From positions 10,238 through 74,237 of the forward strand of contig JAVEUP010000013.1 in assembly GCA_034005525.1 (NCBI GenBank): 64,000 nucleotides of DNA. Direction: 5' to 3'. The first letter of the stretch is position 1. Every line of letters starts with the position of its first letter. The position numbers and the translations under genes were made by a program. Positions 1-8,785 of this stretch are shown in pieces. Source of the stretch: PWXP01 sp034005525 (GTDB lineage Bacteria; Planctomycetota; Planctomycetia; Pirellulales; Thermoguttaceae). The notes beneath the pieces were generated by a model. The model had not been told where the DNA came from, made no database searches, and worked only from the letters and a program-made list of their open reading frames with translations.

Positions 1-1
1 T

Positions 2-571
2 GTGGCCGCTGTCGACGCCGGCGCTCGCATGGCAACGCACTTGGGAAACGGCTCACATGTGACCCAGCATCGCCACCGGAGTTACGTCTGGCCGCAACTA
101 GCCGACGATCGCCTCACGGCTGGCCTGATTTGCGACGGTTTTCATTTGCCGCCCTACGTGGTGAAGGTCTTCGTGCGAGCGATGGGTGTCGACCGGTGCG
201 TGCTGGTGAGCGACCTGTCGGGGCTCGCCGGACTGCCGCCCGGCCGGTACCAGACGAACCTGTGCGATCTTGAGATACTGGACAGCGGCATGCTGGTCAT
301 TGCCGGACAGCGCGAAGCCCTGGCCGGGGCCGGGCTGCCCATCGGCGTCGGGGTTGCGAACGTGATGGATTTCGCAGGGATGACCCTCGCCGAAGCCATC
401 GCCATGGCCACGGTCAACCCCGCCCGCGTTCTCAAGCTGCGGCCGCCGCGGCTCGAAGCGGGCGAGCCGGCCGACCTGGTACTTTTCGACCTCGACGGCG
501 GGTTCCGCGTACGCGGCGTTTTTGTGGCGGGAGAACCCTTAGATTTGGGGGTGCAATCCGATTCGAGTTAA
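2..571 (+). CDS. N-acetylglucosamine-6-phosphate deacetylase-like amidohydrolase, 3' part
   Basis: The 5' end lies outside the window; about 189 C-terminal residues are visible. The family (NagA, amidohydrolase superfamily) removes the acetyl group from GlcNAc-6-phosphate in the cytoplasm. Visible family landmarks are THLGNG (about residue 12 of the visible part), corresponding to the metal-binding THLFN region, DGFHLPP (45-51), LVSDLSG with the likely catalytic Asp (71), and the C-terminal helix EAIAMATVNPARVLKL typical of the family. The divergent THLGNG and SDLSG forms are inferred to mark a NagA-like subgroup, so substrate specificity is not certain. The gene ends at TAA 571 and is followed by about 400 bp without a gene. 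Confidence 0.8.
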   Translation: MAAVDAGARMATHLGNGSHVTQHRHRSYVWPQLADDRLTAGLICDGFHLPPYVVKVFVRAMGVDRCVLVSDLSGLAGLPPGRYQTNLCDLEILDSGMLVIAGQREALAGAGLPIGVGVANVMDFAGMTLAEAIAMATVNPARVLKLRPPRLEAGEPADLVLFDLDGGFRVRGVFVAGEPLDLGVQSDSS

Positions 572-976
572 ACACGTTGGAACCGGATTCCTTCCGGTTG
601 CACGGCGGCCCGGCGAAGCATGGTTTGACTCTGGCGAGTATACTGACGGGAATAGGCGGCCATTCCCTGGCCGAATTGAATGGGGATAATGGGTCGGTCA
701 GGCAGATCGGCTCCCCCGCGCCGGATGATACGGAGCGTCCGGTAGCCCGGATTATTCACGTAGGGACAAGGTCGCGTAAGTCCTTGGTGGGCCTGCGCAA
801 GCCATGCCCGACATGGTTTGCACGCCGTGCGCTGGAAGCAGGCCCGGCCAAGCGACCGAAGGTCCACCAGGGTCTTGGCTTGCTGGTCACCACCCTACAT
901 CGTCATGAATAATCCGGGCTAGAACGCGTTTTCGGCAAGGTTGCCCGTCGTCGCGAACCGCTTGAGGGACGCAGCT
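572..976. other. Intergenic region with one foldback element
   Basis: No coding sequence is supported here. The region holds the ~180-bp inverted-repeat element listed at 743-921. The remaining sequence (572-742 and 922-976) shows no promoter or RNA that I can support, apart from a GAGGGA Shine-Dalgarno-like stretch at about 963-968 ahead of the ATG at 977. Confidence 0.6.
743..921 (+). repeat. MITE-like foldback element, copy 1
   Basis: A 179-bp element with perfect 16-bp terminal inverted repeats: TAGCCCGGATTATTCA at 743-758 and its reverse complement at 906-921. Inner sequence continues the pairing imperfectly (GTAGGG near the left end against CCCTAC near the right end, and CTTGGTGG against CCACCAGGG), so the whole element can fold into one long hairpin. 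Related copies lie at 23190-23371 (opposite orientation) and about 57373-57552 (degenerate left end). It has no coding capacity. Both ends carry TA, which would fit a TA target duplication as made by IS630/Tc1-type transposases; that is inference. Confidence 0.85.
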
Positions 977-3682
977 ATGAAGGACCAGGAACCATCACCG
1001 CCTGCAGGAGCGATCCCACCGGGTTGCGGGTTTCCGCCGTCTCCGTCCAGTTTCGCGTCGGATCGTCCGGGTGAGATGGCTGTGCCGCCCCCGCCTTGGG
1101 TTCGTTTGACGCAGTCGCCGATGGCCACGAGTGGAACGGGACCTGGTGGTCCACCGGTGTCTACCCCCGAAGAGTCGGTGCCGTCCTTCGGCCGTACGGA
1201 ACCCACTCCTCCGCCGGGTTGCGAGCGGGGACTTTTCGGCGACCAGGCGGCGAGTTTGCCGCCCTGGATTCGGGCCGCGATGGCAACATCCAATGCATCC
1301 GGTGCGCCGCCTTCGATAGAGAGCATGGCGTTGTCCCCGCCCCCGCCGCCGCCAGTTCCAGGCGCGGTCGTGCCACTGGGGCCGGCAAACGGATGGCCGC
1401 AGGAAGTCCCCGTGGCGCCGCCTGCGGATCCGCCGGCTGCGGGCGCATTGCCCTGGCAAGTGCAGCCGGTTGAGGCGTCCCTGGTCGCGAGCCAGGAAGC
1501 GGCCGTCGTGCCCGGTATCGAACCGGCACCAGGCGCAACGGAGTTCACTGGGCTACGTGTGCTCGAGGCCCAACCCACCTACGCTGAACAGGAAGAGCCT
1601 TCGCTGCATTCACGGAGCTTCGTGCGCACCTCGGTCGCCTTTCTTTCCTCGGCGGTGTTCCATCTTGCGGTCATGATCCTGCTGGCGCTGTGGATGGTGC
1701 CCATTGCCAATGAAGCCGGGCTGGTTTTGGTGATCGATCCGCCGGACGAGAGCTTACACACGTTGCGGCTTGAAGACGAATTGCTGCCGAGCACCGAGGT
1801 TGTGTGGGGTGACTCGGCCGCGTTGCTGTTGGGGACTGCGGCCGAGGAGGCGTTTGCGAGCATCCGTCTGGCCGCTCTGACGCCTGAGATTACCATCAGC
1901 CCGCGCGCGGCGCTGCACGATTCGTTCCGGTATGCAACGGACGGCGACATGCTGGCCGAACGCGGGGGAGCGACGGGACTTCCTCGAGTGGCCGTCGATG
2001 ACTATCGCCAAGCCCTGGACCACATTACCCAAGAACTCCTTCGCCTGCTTGCCAAACAGAAGGTACTCGTCATCTGGTGCTTCGACGAGTCGGAGAGCAT
2101 GAAGGACGATCAGGTCGAAATTGCCGCCCGGATCGACCGAGTGTACGCGGAGCTTGGCATGACCGACGCGGCCGGGGGCGACGCGCTGACCACCGGCGTG
2201 ACCAGTTTCGGGCTGGGGTTCACTGTGCATACGGCCACTCCGACCAGCGATCTGGACGAAATACGCGCCGCCATCGAGGCCGTGCCGGTATGCCCCTCCG
2301 GCGAGGAAATGATGTGCAACGCGATTGTCCAGTCGATCAATACCTTCCGCACCCACGCCAGGCAGCAGAGTCGGCAGATGGCGTTGATTCTCGTCAGCGA
2401 TGAATCGGGCAACCGCGAGGAGATCGACCAGTACCTTGAGCCGACAGTCAGGCACGCGCAGGCGGCGCGGTGCAAGGTCTACGTGCTTGGGCGGGAAGCC
2501 GCGTTTGGGCAGGATCTGGCTCACGTACGCTGGGTCCATCCGCAGACGGGTCAGACTCACTGGCTGCCGATCGACCGCGGCCCTGAGACGGCTGTGGTCG
2601 AGCAGATTCAGACCGAGGGTTTCGGTGAACGCGAGGACGCCCATCCCAGCGGTTTCGGACCGTATGCACAGTCGCGACTGGCGTGGGAGACCGGCGGCAA
2701 GTTCTTCATGCTGCCCACCCCGGAATCGGACCTCGCCTGGAGCGGCGACCACCGTTATTCGCTCCGGGTACTCGATGCTTATCAGCCGGACTTGCGGGCC
2801 CGGCAGGACGTGCTGGGCGAGATTGGTCAACGCCCGCTGCGGCAATTGATCCTGCAAGTGGGCCACGACTTGGACCCGGGGCGTGACGACTCGGCGGAAC
2901 TGATGCGAATCCGGGAGGAGTTCTCCGCGAATCCCGCCGAAACGAAACGCCAACTCGAAGCTGCCCGAAACCGAGCGATTCGCTACTACTCGGGGCTCCA
3001 GCGGGCTGTCTCCATGCTGGATGGAGTTCGGGTTCGCGCGATGCGCGAGGAGGAGCCTTCTCCGCGATGGAAGGCGAATTACGACCTGATGCGTGCGCAA
3101 GTATTGGCTTATGCGGCGCGTGTTTACGTGTACGGGGCCGCCCTTGAGGAGGCCATTGGCCGGGTCGATCAGACGCCGCCGGTGCGCGGCAACGAGCACC
3201 TCGTGCGATGGCGCGTCCAATACCGCCAGGGCGTGCCGATCGACCAGAAGGCCATCGACATGATGACGCGCGCACGGGAGTACTATCTTGACGTCATCGA
3301 GAATCACCGGGGCACGCCGTGGGCGGCCCGCGCCGAATGGGAATTGAAATGCTTCTTCGACTACCCCGGCATCGACGCCGCGGCTCACCAGGTTGCTCTG
3401 GCCAACATCGCACCCGGCACGGGCAGCGGCGCCGGGCAACAGCACGCTGCCGCGGCCAACCCGGACGTCAGTGCCGGCCCCGGCCCGGGTGCGGGAGCAG
3501 GTGGCGGCGGAGGAGGAGGTGGCGGCGGTGGCGGACTCGGACTGATGCGCGGCATGGAACTGGTGCCCGAGTATCGGGTGCCGCCCCCGGTGCGGCCGCT
3601 TCAGCAAGGCGCGGGTGGTCCACCCGCGGCCCCGCGGCCCCAACCGCCCGCGGAGCCGCGCGTTCCTGTTCCAAAGCTCTAG
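977..3682 (+). CDS. von Willebrand factor A domain membrane protein
   Basis: About 901 residues. The N-terminal ~200 residues are Pro/Gly/Ala-rich and low in complexity. A hydrophobic segment near residues 220-245 (FHLAVMILLALWMV) predicts one membrane span. A vWA-like domain follows at about 360-510, with the MIDAS motif DESES and a downstream VSDESG strand; such domains bind a metal and a protein partner. The rest is helical, and the C-terminus holds a glycine run (about 835-855) and a Pro-rich tail. ATG 977 is preferred over an in-frame TTG at 941 because GAGGGA lies about 8 bases upstream. The stop is one base from the stop of the convergent sulfatase gene. Exact role unknown; a long extracytoplasmic structural or adhesion protein is plausible. 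Confidence 0.8.
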   Translation: MKDQEPSPPAGAIPPGCGFPPSPSSFASDRPGEMAVPPPPWVRLTQSPMATSGTGPGGPPVSTPEESVPSFGRTEPTPPPGCERGLFGDQAASLPPWIRAAMATSNASGAPPSIESMALSPPPPPPVPGAVVPLGPANGWPQEVPVAPPADPPAAGALPWQVQPVEASLVASQEAAVVPGIEPAPGATEFTGLRVLEAQPTYAEQEEPSLHSRSFVRTSVAFLSSAVFHLAVMILLALWMVPIANEAGLVLVIDPPDESLHTLRLEDELLPSTEVVWGDSAALLLGTAAEEAFASIRLAALTPEITISPRAALHDSFRYATDGDMLAERGGATGLPRVAVDDYRQALDHITQELLRLLAKQKVLVIWCFDESESMKDDQVEIAARIDRVYAELGMTDAAGGDALTTGVTSFGLGFTVHTATPTSDLDEIRAAIEAVPVCPSGEEMMCNAIVQSINTFRTHARQQSRQMALILVSDESGNREEIDQYLEPTVRHAQAARCKVYVLGREAAFGQDLAHVRWVHPQTGQTHWLPIDRGPETAVVEQIQTEGFGEREDAHPSGFGPYAQSRLAWETGGKFFMLPTPESDLAWSGDHRYSLRVLDAYQPDLRARQDVLGEIGQRPLRQLILQVGHDLDPGRDDSAELMRIREEFSANPAETKRQLEAARNRAIRYYSGLQRAVSMLDGVRVRAMREEEPSPRWKANYDLMRAQVLAYAARVYVYGAALEEAIGRVDQTPPVRGNEHLVRWRVQYRQGVPIDQKAIDMMTRAREYYLDVIENHRGTPWAARAEWELKCFFDYPGIDAAAHQVALANIAPGTGSGAGQQHAAAANPDVSAGPGPGAGAGGGGGGGGGGGGLGLMRGMELVPEYRVPPPVRPLQQGAGGPPAAPRPQPPAEPRVPVPKL

Positions 3683-3683
3683 T

Positions 3684-5480
3684 TCAGTTGTACGCGCTGC
3701 GTGGCGGCGATGGCCGGCGCTTTGGGCCTTCGGCATCGGCCGGTGGAGCCTGCGGCGCCGGCTTCGGCGCGCCGGGCGATTCGGGTGGTGCGCCCAGGTA
3801 GGCAACGTCTACGAAGTATGCCCCGCGCTGTGTACCGTCCGGCTCGAAAAGCCATGTTTGAAGCCTCGTTTTTCCCGCAGGCAGGTCAAGTTCGACCGGC
3901 ACGCTCACCGATCCGGGCGGAACTCGTACCGTGGCGATCCGTTCACCCACTTGCACCCGCGCGGAGGCTGCCGGCAGTACGAACTTCGCCGCGGCGGGTC
4001 GTTCGCGCAAGGTAATCCGATACCGGCCGGGGCGAACCACCTCAATTGCCCAGAACCCGTTGGCGACCGCGCGCTGTGCAATATGGCCTTGGTGCCAGGG
4101 GACGAGCGGGCCGTGCCAGTCATGGCAGGTGAGCGTCGTCGGGTCTTGCGGGGGAGCGCCCATGGCAATGTGGCACATCTCGTCGAACTGCTTTGAGACG
4201 TCCTTGTACCACTCTTCATACTCGAAACGCAACTGGTCGCGCACCTCCCGGTTCCCCGGGGCAATGTTGATCAGTTGCCCCGGATCGTCGACGATGTCGA
4301 AAAGCTCCGAGCCGTTGACCAACCGGTACTGATCGGTCATCACGGCCGAATGGCGCCACGGCTGCGGCGGGCCGGCCCCGTGCGCTTGGACGAACAGCGT
4401 CCTGCGGAACCAGTCCTCAACACCTACCAGCAAGGGCACCAGGCTCGTTCCGTCGAACTGCACTTCTTTCGGGTACCGCACGCCGCACAGGTCGAGCAGG
4501 GTAGGGAACAGGTCGATATGGGCGGCAATTTGCGGAATGTCGCGTCCGTCCTTCAGCCGGCGCGGATAACGAATGAAGCACGGCACCCGGTGCCCGCCGT
4601 CGTACGGCGACCCTTTTGCCCCTCGCATCGTCACGCCAAAGGCACGGCCCGAGGTTCCGTTATCGGTCAGGAAGACAGTGACTGTATCGTCGTTCAGACC
4701 AAGTTGCTCCAGCCGGCCCATCAGCCGTGCCAGGTTCTCGTCGAAGTTGGCGATCATGCCGTAGTACAGCGCCAACTCGCGAGGCACGCCAGCGGCCAGG
4801 TAGGGCTCGGCATACCGGGGCGCGACTTGGAAGGGCGCACTGGGAACGTTGGCTGCAATGTATGCGAAGAACGGCCGCTCCCGTTCCGCCTCAATGAACC
4901 GGATGGCCGCGCTGAAGAAGACGTCGGTGCAGTAACCTTGACATTTCCGCCAAGTGCCGTTGTGGCACAGAACGGGATCGAAGTAGCGGTTGCCCCAGTA
5001 GTCCGGCGTGTGCCCGATCCCGCCCCCGCCATGGACCAGCGATTCGTCGAAGCCGCGATCCATCGCGCGGTAGGGGAAATTGTCGCCCAGGTGCCACTTG
5101 CCGAAAATGCCGGTCCGGTAACCGGCCGCGCGGAAGACGTCGGCCACGGTGGTCTCGCCGGCCCGCAGAAGCGAGCGGCCCGTCATTGCATGCCATACGC
5201 CCGTCCGGCTCGAATAGCGGCCGGTCATCAACGCCGCCCGGGTGGGCGCCCCGGTCGGGTCGACGTGGAAGCGGGTCATCCGCAGGCTTTCGGCGTACAG
5301 GCGGTCCAGGGCGGGCGTCTTGAGCACCGGGTTGCCGTGGGCACCGAGATCGCCATACCCCTGGTCGTCAGTTACGATCAGGACCACGTTCGGTCGCGGC
5401 ACTTCCGCACCGGCCGAAACGCCAACGCCCCACGCACCGAGCCACGCGGCAAACGCAGCAAGTATACACTTCTGCCCCAT
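3684..5480 (-). CDS. Arylsulfatase-family protein lacking the catalytic Cys/Ser
   Basis: About 598 residues with an N-terminal signal peptide (hydrophobic core to VSAGA, ~residue 25). The alkaline-phosphatase/sulfatase fold is clear: metal-binding VTDDQGYGDLG (36-46), the signature region GAPTRAALMTGR (77-88), GIFGKWHLGD, and FLTDNGTSG. Sulfatases need Cys or Ser in C/S-x-P-x-R, converted to formylglycine; here the residue is Gly77 (codon at 5250-5252), while the other motifs are intact. The protein may therefore be a non-sulfatase hydrolase, an inactive paralogue, or use another mechanism. The C-terminal ~40 residues are Pro-rich. ATG 5480 is chosen because GGAG sits 6 bases upstream; a TTG at 5492 is also in frame. 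It is convergent with the vWA gene. Confidence 0.88.
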   Translation of the reverse strand: MGQKCILAAFAAWLGAWGVGVSAGAEVPRPNVVLIVTDDQGYGDLGAHGNPVLKTPALDRLYAESLRMTRFHVDPTGAPTRAALMTGRYSSRTGVWHAMTGRSLLRAGETTVADVFRAAGYRTGIFGKWHLGDNFPYRAMDRGFDESLVHGGGGIGHTPDYWGNRYFDPVLCHNGTWRKCQGYCTDVFFSAAIRFIEAERERPFFAYIAANVPSAPFQVAPRYAEPYLAAGVPRELALYYGMIANFDENLARLMGRLEQLGLNDDTVTVFLTDNGTSGRAFGVTMRGAKGSPYDGGHRVPCFIRYPRRLKDGRDIPQIAAHIDLFPTLLDLCGVRYPKEVQFDGTSLVPLLVGVEDWFRRTLFVQAHGAGPPQPWRHSAVMTDQYRLVNGSELFDIVDDPGQLINIAPGNREVRDQLRFEYEEWYKDVSKQFDEMCHIAMGAPPQDPTTLTCHDWHGPLVPWHQGHIAQRAVANGFWAIEVVRPGRYRITLRERPAAAKFVLPAASARVQVGERIATVRVPPGSVSVPVELDLPAGKTRLQTWLFEPDGTQRGAYFVDVAYLGAPPESPGAPKPAPQAPPADAEGPKRRPSPPRSAYN

Positions 5481-5558
5481 GATGGTCTCCAATTTGCGCC
5501 GTTCACCAGTTCATAACCGTCCACCGGAAAGCGGCGCCGGCGGTTGTCTCCGCTGCAT

Positions 5559-6920
5559 TTACAGCCTGGCAAGTTCATCCCGTTGCTGGTAAATCTTCGC
5601 AATGGCGTCGGCGATGTCGTCCATGTCTTGCTTCTCGCCGAGGAAGACGTATTGGGGCAGCCAGACGCCCTCGGCGGAAAGTTGGTCGTTCACAGGGCAG
5701 TGATTCTGCTCCCGATAGCGGTCGAGCCGCTGCTTGGAGAAGACTTTCTGAAAACTGGGGGAGTTCAACGCATTCTCGATGAACGGCTGCGTATTCAACT
5801 GATCGAAGTACATGGTGGTGAACGGGATTCTCTCCGCCCGCAGCGCCCTGAGAAACTTCGCCTTTGGAGCATCGTTAAAGTATCCGCTCTGATACCGGAA
5901 GCCGTAAATGTAATACGCTCCCATCCCGGCCCCTTCGTGCAACTTCTGGGGAGCGATTCCCGGAATCTCCGCCAGCCGTCGGGCAAGATATGCCGCGTTC
6001 TCGTTTCTGGTTTGGGTTTGCCGGGGGAGCGTGTCGAGTTGTGGTATCAGCATTGCCGCCTCCAGCTCGTGCATCCGGTATTTCGTGCCGACGTCGGTAC
6101 TCCCCGACCTGGCGGAAAGCCCCATGTTGTGAAACGTATAGCACCGCTGTATCAGCTCTTCGTCGTTGCCGACAATGGCGCCCCCCTCGCCGCATGCAAG
6201 CGTCTTGCTGGACTGAAAGCTGAAGCAGCCCAAGTCGCCGAACAGTCCGCATTTCTTCCCTTTGAACTCGGCGAGATGGGCCTGGGCGGCGTCCTCGACC
6301 ACCTTCAACCCGTGCTTGCGGGCCACGGCCATGATCTCTTCCATGCTGCAAGGCAACCCGCCGATATGGACCGGCTCCACCGCCCGCGTTTCGCCGCCGA
6401 CGAGCGGTTCGATCTTGGCCGGATCGATCTGGAACGTGTCGAGATTCACGTCGACGAAGACGGGCAGCGCAGTGCACATCAACACCGCCTGAACCGTCGC
6501 GATGAAGGTGCAGGGGGGGACGAGGACCTCGTCGCCGGCACCTACGCCGACCGCGTGCAGGGCCGTGTGCAGTGCCTGGGTGCAGGAGCCCGTCGCTAGA
6601 CAGAACGAGGCTCCGAGCAACTCCGCGAAACGCTTTTCGAACTCCACGACTTGCCCCTCGCCTTGCATGGGGCCGCGCAGCGTCCGGCCCCACCTCCCGG
6701 AACGGAAGGCGGCCAGTAGGGACTGCTCGACTTCGGGAGTTGCCTGGGGCCAGGAAGGAAAAGGCCTTGTCCGTACGGGGTTGCCGCCAAGGACCGCCAG
6801 CGTCTCGGCCCCATTAGCGACATTCCCATACCGACGCATCGCACCTGCTGCCACAGCCGCGACTGTGCCGGCCGATGCGTTTTTCAAGAATCTCCGCCGC
6901 GACACGCTCCGCGCGCTCAT
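5559..6920 (-). CDS. DegT/DnrJ/EryC1/StrS aminotransferase with Tat signal
   Basis: About 453 residues. The family consists of PLP-dependent sugar aminotransferases and dehydratases. Visible features are the cofactor-phosphate site ATGSCTQAL (109-117), VEDAAQAH (208-215) and the Schiff-base lysine in FQSSKTLACGEGG (Lys239). The N-terminus SVSRRRFLKNASAG followed by an Ala-rich hydrophobic stretch is a twin-arginine signal, so the folded holoenzyme is probably exported; this is unusual for a family normally cytoplasmic. ATG 6920 has AAGGAGG a few bases upstream. It lies 162 bp downstream of the BNR gene on the same strand, separated by the inverted repeat at 6961-7075, and upstream of the sulfatase, also on this strand. 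Substrate unknown; a sugar is inferred from family and neighbours. Confidence 0.88.
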   Translation of the reverse strand: MSARSVSRRRFLKNASAGTVAAVAAGAMRRYGNVANGAETLAVLGGNPVRTRPFPSWPQATPEVEQSLLAAFRSGRWGRTLRGPMQGEGQVVEFEKRFAELLGASFCLATGSCTQALHTALHAVGVGAGDEVLVPPCTFIATVQAVLMCTALPVFVDVNLDTFQIDPAKIEPLVGGETRAVEPVHIGGLPCSMEEIMAVARKHGLKVVEDAAQAHLAEFKGKKCGLFGDLGCFSFQSSKTLACGEGGAIVGNDEELIQRCYTFHNMGLSARSGSTDVGTKYRMHELEAAMLIPQLDTLPRQTQTRNENAAYLARRLAEIPGIAPQKLHEGAGMGAYYIYGFRYQSGYFNDAPKAKFLRALRAERIPFTTMYFDQLNTQPFIENALNSPSFQKVFSKQRLDRYREQNHCPVNDQLSAEGVWLPQYVFLGEKQDMDDIADAIAKIYQQRDELARL

Positions 6921-6960
6921 GATCGCCTCCTTGAGACAAAGACTTGTCAAATGAATTTGG

Positions 6961-7075
6961 GCAACTGCGGATCTTCCGCTTCCGAGTGCAGGCTGCTTTG
7001 CCCGGGGACGACACAACGGCGTGTGCCTGCTCCGCGGCCGCCGCCGGCACCTGGAAACGGAAGATCCAGAATTGC
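6961..7075. repeat. Long imperfect inverted repeat, family 2, copy A
   Basis: Arms at 6961-6993 and 7043-7075 pair at 26 of 33 positions, including the perfect 10-mer GGATCTTCCG (6969-6978) against CGGAAGATCC (7058-7067). The centre is about 49 bp. It sits between the stop of the BNR gene and the start of the DegT gene, where its transcript would form a large hairpin. A related structure with the same TCTTCCGTTTC core arm occurs near 24960-25085, which suggests a dispersed family and not a gene-specific terminator. Confidence 0.7.
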
Positions 7076-7082
7076 CTTACGC

Positions 7083-8405
7083 TCACTCTGTCATGGTTAC
7101 TCCAATCAGCGACGAGGTCCAGTCCTGGTAGGCGCGGTAGTGGGTGACGCGCGACAGGATGAGCTGGAAATCGCCCTGTGCGTTCTGAATCCACTGCGGC
7201 CGCGTCTCGAATACCTCGGAGCCCGCCAAGTCGGGCCGCGTCTCGGGGGCGCTCGTTACCGGGCCGACCCGCCGCCAGCCGTCAGGCGACCGGCGGTACA
7301 GCACCGCTCGCGCGCGGCACGGCACCTCAATCGTTCGGAAGTCGTTGCCGGAATAGACCCCGTGCTGCCCCTCCATCACGACTACGGTGTCGATATCGCC
7401 GGGTTTCTGAGCGCCGGAACAGGCGTAGACCGCTCCAGCCCCCAGGTTGGCTCGATGATACGGAGCGGGAGTCAGAACATCTTCGAGTTGCCACTTCGAA
7501 CCGTCCCAGCGCAGTTGTGCAACGGTCATGTTCAGGAACTCCATCGACCCGGAGCGGAAGTTCGGCATATTGTAGTAGAACAGCATGGCCGGGGTTCCGT
7601 CGGCATCGATGGCAATGTCGAGCACGCGCGACCATTCGCTCCCCGCGGAATCGTCGTATGCACAGGTAGCGTTCGCGGCCGTGATCGGCAAGGCGATTGG
7701 AGTACCGTCCGACTGCTTCCAAGTCATTCCTCCATCGTCCGAGTAGGCATGGTAGGCATCGCGGAACCGCTTGGTACCGCCCACGTAGAGCCCAAGGCCC
7801 AGGTGGAACGTATCGCCCCGTGTGGCCAGGAAGACGTACGCAAGTCCGCCGGAGATTAGCGTTGTCGGCTCTGACCAGGTGGTGCCGTCCGTCGTAGTGC
7901 GGTAGACATGACCTACACCCGACAGGCGATAGCTCATCCACACCGAGCCGTCCGAGCGGACAAACGGCTTGGGATAGTTGCAGCCGGCGTTGTCGATGGT
8001 GGCGGGGGCGTCCCAGGCACTGATGTCCTCGGCGTTGGCGGACCGGCGGGAGTACAGTGGATCATTGTGGTGCGCATAGAGGACAACGAGTTTCCCCGCA
8101 TGCTCGCCCGCCGGCACCACGAACAGCGAGGGAGTGCCGTGGTCGTCGTCGCGCGCGTACGTGTGGACGACCACGGGTGTGCCGATCGCGCCGCTGGCAT
8201 GGTCGAAGTCGTTGACCTCGACGTTGCGCTGGCTCTGATAGCCGAAGTACGTCCTGCCGTTGTGGTAGACGGCGTGCGGCCTCGTCGTCCAAGAGGTGAT
8301 CCCCTCGTGGGCCAGCAAAATCTCGCCCGCGTTCGCATCGAGCCGCCCGGCAATCAGGGCGACGGTCAAGAACACCGCGGAAACAAGAGGTTTGGGAGCC
8401 TTCAT
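7083..8405 (-). CDS. Secreted BNR_4-type beta-propeller protein
   Basis: About 440 residues with a signal peptide (hydrophobic core LVSAVFLTVALIAG, cleavage near ANAGE). The body reads as a BNR repeat-containing (BNR_4-like) seven-bladed propeller: RPHAVYHNGRTYFGY, DDHGTPSLFVVP and PKPFVRSDGSVWMSYR are typical blades. Related propellers include glycoside hydrolases on rhamnose-glucuronate linkages and ulvan-type polysaccharide lyases, so a periplasmic or secreted polysaccharide-processing role is plausible; the catalytic class cannot be fixed by eye. It is divergent from a second BNR_4 protein at 8786-10195 across a 380-bp gap and is followed on its strand by the DegT gene. A candidate promoter lies at 8487-8515. 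Confidence 0.8.
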   Translation of the reverse strand: MKAPKPLVSAVFLTVALIAGRLDANAGEILLAHEGITSWTTRPHAVYHNGRTYFGYQSQRNVEVNDFDHASGAIGTPVVVHTYARDDDHGTPSLFVVPAGEHAGKLVVLYAHHNDPLYSRRSANAEDISAWDAPATIDNAGCNYPKPFVRSDGSVWMSYRLSGVGHVYRTTTDGTTWSEPTTLISGGLAYVFLATRGDTFHLGLGLYVGGTKRFRDAYHAYSDDGGMTWKQSDGTPIALPITAANATCAYDDSAGSEWSRVLDIAIDADGTPAMLFYYNMPNFRSGSMEFLNMTVAQLRWDGSKWQLEDVLTPAPYHRANLGAGAVYACSGAQKPGDIDTVVVMEGQHGVYSGNDFRTIEVPCRARAVLYRRSPDGWRRVGPVTSAPETRPDLAGSEVFETRPQWIQNAQGDFQLILSRVTHYRAYQDWTSSLIGVTMTE

Positions 8406-8785
8406 GGTTCCAGCTCCTCATCGTGTGCAACCTTTCGTGCATCTCGAAAACACTCCGAGACTTTCGGCTGCGAATCATATTAGGTCAATGTAATGGTGGG
8501 CGTCTGGCGCGTCAAGGCCCCAGCATGGAAGCCCCACTATGCCTTTCGCGGCAGTTTGCCCGGTTCTCTCGTCGTCCCGGCCGGCCAGCCCTTGACAACC
8601 CGCTTGCATTCTGACCAACTGGATTGGCTTGACCTTTCGGACCTCCTGTTTGGTCTCCGCCGCGAACCGGGTGGCATTGAGTTGTAAGACTCAAGCAGTT
8701 GAACCGTGCCGAGTGTTGTGCGGGGTATCCATCTCGTGCAGGCTGCCGGGTCCTGTGAACGGTTACTCCCCAGGAAAGACCGACT
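8406..8785. other. Divergent intergenic region between two BNR_4 genes
   Basis: No gene is supported in these 380 bp. It should carry the promoters of both arms of the carbohydrate block. The leftward promoter candidate is at 8487-8515. A small perfect dyad, TTGAGT(N6)ACTCAA, lies at 8678-8695 about 90 bp before the rightward gene and could be an operator; this is weak. AGGAAAG just ahead of ATG 8786 is the likely ribosome binding site. Confidence 0.5.
8487..8515 (-). promoter_or_regulatory. Candidate sigma70-type promoter for the leftward BNR gene
   Basis: On the minus strand TTGACG (8510-8515) and TACATT (8487-8492) are spaced by 17 bp, upstream of ATG 8405. The -35 matches at five of six positions and the -10 at four of six. 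The predicted leader would be about 75 nt. Confidence 0.4.

Noticed and set aside
577..912. A 111-residue plus-strand frame covering the first foldback element
   Set aside because: It is mostly made of the non-coding inverted-repeat element, whose other copies do not keep the frame.
1754..3805. A 683-residue minus-strand frame opposite the vWA gene
   Set aside because: No domain, signal peptide or ribosome site; its length follows from high GC. The plus strand has the vWA MIDAS motif and a ribosome site.
8670..8720. A tRNA-like stem TTGAG/CTCAA near the right-hand BNR gene
   Set aside because: The loop is 8 nt and no T-arm or acceptor stem can be built around it.
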